Shown here: positions 62,472 through 64,000 of the stretch, one piece after another
Position numbering within the stretch: the first letter of the stretch is position 1
How the letters are laid out: each line of letters opens with the position of its first letter
Assembly (NCBI GenBank): GCA_963809795.1
Contig: CAWELN010000026.1
Coordinates: 53,140-117,139, forward strand
From: DASUAS01 sp963809795
Lineage (GTDB): Bacteria > Actinomycetota > Acidimicrobiia > IMCC26256 > DASPTH01
Direction of reading: 5' to 3'
Length of the DNA: 64,000 bases
Translations under genes and position numbers: made by a program
Notes under the pieces: generated by a model
What the model saw: the letters and a program-made list of their open reading frames with translations, nothing else
The model's database searches: none
Told to the model about the DNA's origin: nothing

Positions 62472-62659
62472 TGCCACCGATGACCGAGCCCCGGATCGTC
62501 TTCGACGACGGCGGCGAGGTACTGCCCGACGCAAAGAACGAGAGCGTTCGTCCGCGACTCTGGTCCCTGGAGGAGACGGCCCATGACGATTTCGTACAAC
62601 CCGTTCGATCCGGCGCAGGTCGACGACGACGAGGAGGTGCTCACGCAGCTCCGGCGTGA
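62471..62659 (+). CDS. Possible small protein between the M24 and P450 genes
   Basis: A 62-codon frame whose ATG overlaps the preceding stop (TGATG) and which runs 77 bases into the P450 gene. The first part (RIVFDDGGEVLPDAK, ESVRPRLWSLEE) looks protein-like; the rest is Arg-rich shadow of the P450. I do not recognise it. It may only be leader sequence. Confidence 0.22.
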   Translation: MPPMTEPRIVFDDGGEVLPDAKNESVRPRLWSLEETAHDDFVQPVRSGAGRRRRGGAHAAPA

Positions 62660-63782
62660 GACGCGCGTCGCGGAGGTGTTGCCGGGCGTCTACTACGTCA
62701 CGCGCCACGACGACGTCGCCGAGATCAGCCGCGACGCGAAGCGTTTCCCGCAGGCGCCGTTCCGCCCGCTCGAGGAGGACACCCGGTCGCCCGACGAGCT
62801 GCAGCTCGGTGAGTCGAACCCGCCCGGTCACACCAAAGTGCGAAAGATCCTCGCGTCGGTGCTGAGCCCACCGCGCATCCGCGCCCTCGAACCCCTCGTC
62901 GACCGCGTCTGCGCCGACCTCGTCGACGCGTTCACGGCGAAGGGCAGCGCCGATCTCATTGGCGAGCTCGGCCGCCCCCTCCCCGCGGAGGTGATCGGCG
63001 AGCTCACCGGGGTCCCGCCCGAAGACCGGCACTTCCTGCACGAGTACTCCGACCTCGTCGTCAGCGCGGTACAGGAGCAGGATCCCGAATTGCAACAGAA
63101 GGCGATCGATCGCGTCAGCGATTTCGACGTGCACTTCCTCGAAGTGATCCGCGCCCGCCGCAACGCCATCGACAAGCCCGACGACGCCATGACCGCGCTC
63201 ATCGAGTACCGCGATGACGACGGCAGACAACTCTCCGACGAGAAGGTGCTGCTGCACCTCACCAAGGATCTCGTCACCGGCGGCATCGACACGACGACAC
63301 ACCTGGTCGGCAACCTCTTCTACGACATCCTGTCGACGCCGGACACGTATGAGCGGTTGCGCGACGACCGGTCGCTCGTGCCGAACGCGGTCGAAGAGTG
63401 CCTGCGACACCGGCCGGTGGTGAACGTGCTCTTCCGTCGTCCCGCGGAGGACCAGGTCATTGGCGATGTGACGATCCCGACCGGGTCGACCGTCGCGCTC
63501 GGCTACGCGTCGGCGAACCGCGACGAGACGATCTTCGAGCACCCCGAGCGCTACGACGTCGACCGTGGCGACGTCCTGAGGCGCCACCTCGGGTTCGGGT
63601 GGGGAGTGCACCTCTGTGTCGGCGCGCCGCTCGCGCGACTCGAAGCCGCGCACGTGCTGAACGCGGTGCTCGACCGGATCCCGTCGATGCGGCTCGCACC
63701 CGGGTTCGAGTACCAGCGGGTGAAGATGTTCATGATGCGCGGACCGGTGGCGCTCGACGTGGAGTTCGACCCCGCGCCCTGA
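62583..63782 (+). CDS. Cytochrome P450
   Basis: A 399-residue soluble P450 with ATG at 62583 after GGAGGAG. I-helix motif LVTGGIDTTTHLVG (about 233-246), ExxR in VEECLRHRP, heme loop FGWGVHLCVGAPLARLE with the axial Cys. Different from the P450 at 40.6 kb (Asp-Thr instead of Glu-Thr in the I-helix). It lies just after the M24 pair on the same strand, so the three may act in one pathway. Substrate unknown. Confidence 0.93.
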   Translation: MTISYNPFDPAQVDDDEEVLTQLRRETRVAEVLPGVYYVTRHDDVAEISRDAKRFPQAPFRPLEEDTRSPDELQLGESNPPGHTKVRKILASVLSPPRIRALEPLVDRVCADLVDAFTAKGSADLIGELGRPLPAEVIGELTGVPPEDRHFLHEYSDLVVSAVQEQDPELQQKAIDRVSDFDVHFLEVIRARRNAIDKPDDAMTALIEYRDDDGRQLSDEKVLLHLTKDLVTGGIDTTTHLVGNLFYDILSTPDTYERLRDDRSLVPNAVEECLRHRPVVNVLFRRPAEDQVIGDVTIPTGSTVALGYASANRDETIFEHPERYDVDRGDVLRRHLGFGWGVHLCVGAPLARLEAAHVLNAVLDRIPSMRLAPGFEYQRVKMFMMRGPVALDVEFDPAP

Positions 63783-63958
63783 TCGCCTCGCGACGCCACG
63801 AGCGCCGCGAGGTCGTCGGCATCGAGCTGCGGGTCCAGGTCGGCGTGAGCGGTCACCGGTCCCGTCCCGATCAATGATCGGCAACCTTGTCACCGGGAAC
63901 ACCCGGCGTGCTTCAGGGCTCCGGGCGCTTGCCGCCCGCTCTCCCATCCGCGTAGCAG

Positions 63959-64000
63959 TGGAGCCGGAGAAGGGACTTGAACCCTTGGCCTGCTCATTAC
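63959..64000 (-). tRNA. tRNA-Thr, 3' part (runs off the right edge)
   Basis: On the minus strand the edge gives ..GTAA (end of the anticodon loop), stem TGAGC, variable bases, T-arm AAGGGTTCAAGTCCCTT and acceptor CTCCGGC-T-CCA, with CCA encoded. The anticodon ends in GT, which with the U discriminator and the CTCCGGC acceptor indicates tRNA-Thr (NGU). The 5' half lies outside the window. Confidence 0.8.

Overview
The window is high-GC DNA, almost wall to wall genes, from an actinobacterium. Family content and gene order (carD-ispD-ispF-cysS-rlmB; radA-disA; a DUF3263 gene overlapping a VirR-like LytR_C gene; an ECF sigma factor with a zinc anti-sigma) fit Actinomycetota. The mixture of secreted cupredoxin, DUF4082/FN3 repeat, P450 and Baeyer-Villiger genes would suit a deep-branching class such as Acidimicrobiia, but that placement is inference.

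Layout. 1-3.7 kb: 5' end of a glycerate kinase gene (minus), then treT-otsA (plus) converging on otsB: trehalose synthesis. 3.7-5.8 kb: LytR_C and DUF3263 envelope genes, a zinc alcohol dehydrogenase and tRNA-Thr(UGU). 5.8-9.8 kb: carD-ispD-ispF-cysS-rlmB, with three REP-like repeats between ispD and ispF. 10-17.4 kb: a Crp-type regulator, dienelactone hydrolase, disA, radA, a lipoprotein gene whose ribosome site and start codon lie in a perfect hairpin, and clpC. 17.5-32.8 kb: a polyprenyl synthase, then a long minus-strand block read as sigR-like, anti-sigma, small membrane protein, DUF2342 metalloprotease, tilS, hpt, ftsH, folE, folP, a dual-specificity-phosphatase-like gene, folB, folK, DUF2520, panC, panD, nadB, nadC, coaX. 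Most neighbours overlap by ATGA or GTGA, so folate, pantothenate/CoA and NAD genes look co-expressed and translationally coupled.

32.9-47.8 kb is accessory and regulatory: a degenerate EAL protein, a cyclic-nucleotide-binding protein, a double cupredoxin, a class III cyclase/NTPase regulator broken by a frameshift, a TetR/MFS efflux pair with a clear operator, a P450, hydrolases, an NTPase-GNAT-winged-helix regulator, a YdhR-like protein and a Baeyer-Villiger monooxygenase. 48.1-55.8 kb is one giant secreted protein gene (dimethylformamidase-like domain, Ig-like domain, 5 DUF4082 and 11 FN3 modules) broken by seven shifts in the same direction; repeat spacing proves that at least four are single-base insertions. 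55.8-64 kb: a cyclase relic and a hairpin, an esterase, a VOC protein, the HtpX/LemA pair, two tandem M24 peptidase-fold genes (the second has lost three of five metal ligands) followed by a P450, and the 3' part of a second tRNA-Thr at the right edge.

Most notable leads: the start-codon hairpin after clpC, the Cys-to-His pseudophosphatase in the folate operon, the active/degenerate M24 pair with a P450, the frameshifted repeat giant, and the repeats between ispD and ispF.
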